Source: Acanthamoeba lenticulata (Eukaryota > Discosea > Longamoebia > Acanthamoebidae). From it: a stretch of 28,843 bases of DNA. A program made the translations under genes and the position numbers. The DNA lies in the NCBI GenBank assembly GCA_002179805.1, contig NAVB01000863.1, positions 1-28,843 of the forward strand, in the 5' to 3' direction. Below, piece after piece: positions 28,553-28,843 of the stretch (its first letter is position 1; every line of letters begins with the position of its first letter). The notes beneath the pieces are model-generated. The model saw only the letters and a list, made by a program, of their open reading frames with translations. It had not been told where the DNA came from and did not search any database.

Positions 28553-28803
28553 ATGAAGACCATAATCGAGGTTGGTGGCATCAGGACCGAATCTTTCGCG
28601 CTCCATGCCGAAAAGCCAATCAGTGACATCACGTTGATTATGGTCCCAGGTGAGCACGCGATGTGGCTGTTGCCATTACTCAAAATCTCATAAAATACGT
28701 TTAAATTGGAGCCATGCAGGCAACCCGGGGGCTATTGAGTTTTATGTTGAGTTCATCACAGAGCTGTTTCACTTGCTTGACCAACAATACTCAATCATTG
28801 GAG
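28553..28803 (+). CDS. LDAH: LDAH-type lipid-droplet-associated serine hydrolase, first two exons (3' partial)
   Basis: Exon 1 is 28553-28649 and exon 2 is 28720-28803, each ending in phase 1; the gene runs off the window in its second intron. The spliced start gives a short beta strand (TLIMVPGNPG) directly followed by AIEFYVEFITELFHLL. That is the diagnostic IPGNPG-x-x-x-FY-x-x-F opening of the LDAH (C2orf43) branch of alpha/beta hydrolases, where the NPG loop shapes the oxyanion hole. The nucleophile serine and the rest of the triad would lie downstream. Family members sit on lipid droplets and are implicated in sterol ester or triglyceride turnover. The second intron begins GTACTT and is cut by the window edge, near an AT-rich run. 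Confidence 0.75.
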
Positions 28804-28843
28804 GTACTTCACCTGGTTAGATTTTTATTTAAAATTAAAAAAT

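Overview
The window is GC-rich eukaryotic nuclear DNA. It holds fourteen protein genes, most cut by short GT-AG introns, packed only about 80 to 450 bases apart on both strands. A SCAR/WAVE actin regulator, an F-BAR/SH3 protein, Mediator, Nup98 and a UCH37-type deubiquitinase rule out bacteria. The GC content, intron density, AT-rich intergenic islets and Sel1/F-BAR content point to a free-living amoebozoan, most like Acanthamoeba. That assignment is an inference from style, not from a database match. I reconstructed exons by hand, keeping reading frame and domain continuity across each GT-AG junction. One junction in MED27 and the last intron of the ZIP-like gene did not resolve cleanly.

Layout: 2-274 (+) is the C-terminal VCA end of SCAR/WAVE. 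381-3878 (-) is a ten-exon gene encoding a complete tyrosine recombinase (integrase-fold) catalytic domain behind a long disordered N-terminus. 3980-6254 (-) is an RlmI/YccW-like rRNA methyltransferase. 6418-9882 (-) is Nup98 with FG repeats, a GLEBS motif and a C-terminal autoproteolytic-type domain that stops at its final Phe. 10257-11456 (-) is a divergent hemerythrin-like helical protein. 11905-15338 (-) is a 17-exon F-BAR protein with two SH3 domains. 15472-17036 (-) is UCHL5/UCH37. 17244-19049 (-) is a ZIP-like metal transporter. 19251-21379 (+) is a coiled-coil protein with repeated NP[FY]SF and SIFD motifs, resembling ENTR1/SDCCAG3. 21700-23428 (+) is a Sel1-repeat protein. 23568-25566 (-) is RPAP2/Rtr1. 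25690-26424 (+) is an unknown protein with a signal peptide and a KDEL-like tail. 26577-28472 (-) is MED27. 28553 to the window end (+) is the start of an LDAH-type lipid-droplet hydrolase.

The genes do not form one pathway. Several touch transcription and nuclear function (RPAP2, MED27, Nup98, UCHL5), and others touch membrane and actin dynamics (SCAR, F-BAR, ENTR1-like). Three divergent pairs share intergenic regions of 201, 123 and 80 bases, so they probably use bidirectional promoters. The most unusual item is the spliced tyrosine recombinase. Its basic, acid-free N-terminus, and that of the neighbouring methyltransferase, suggest organelle targeting. Across the 71 introns I placed, the donor is GT[AG]CG far more often than the usual GT[AG]AG.
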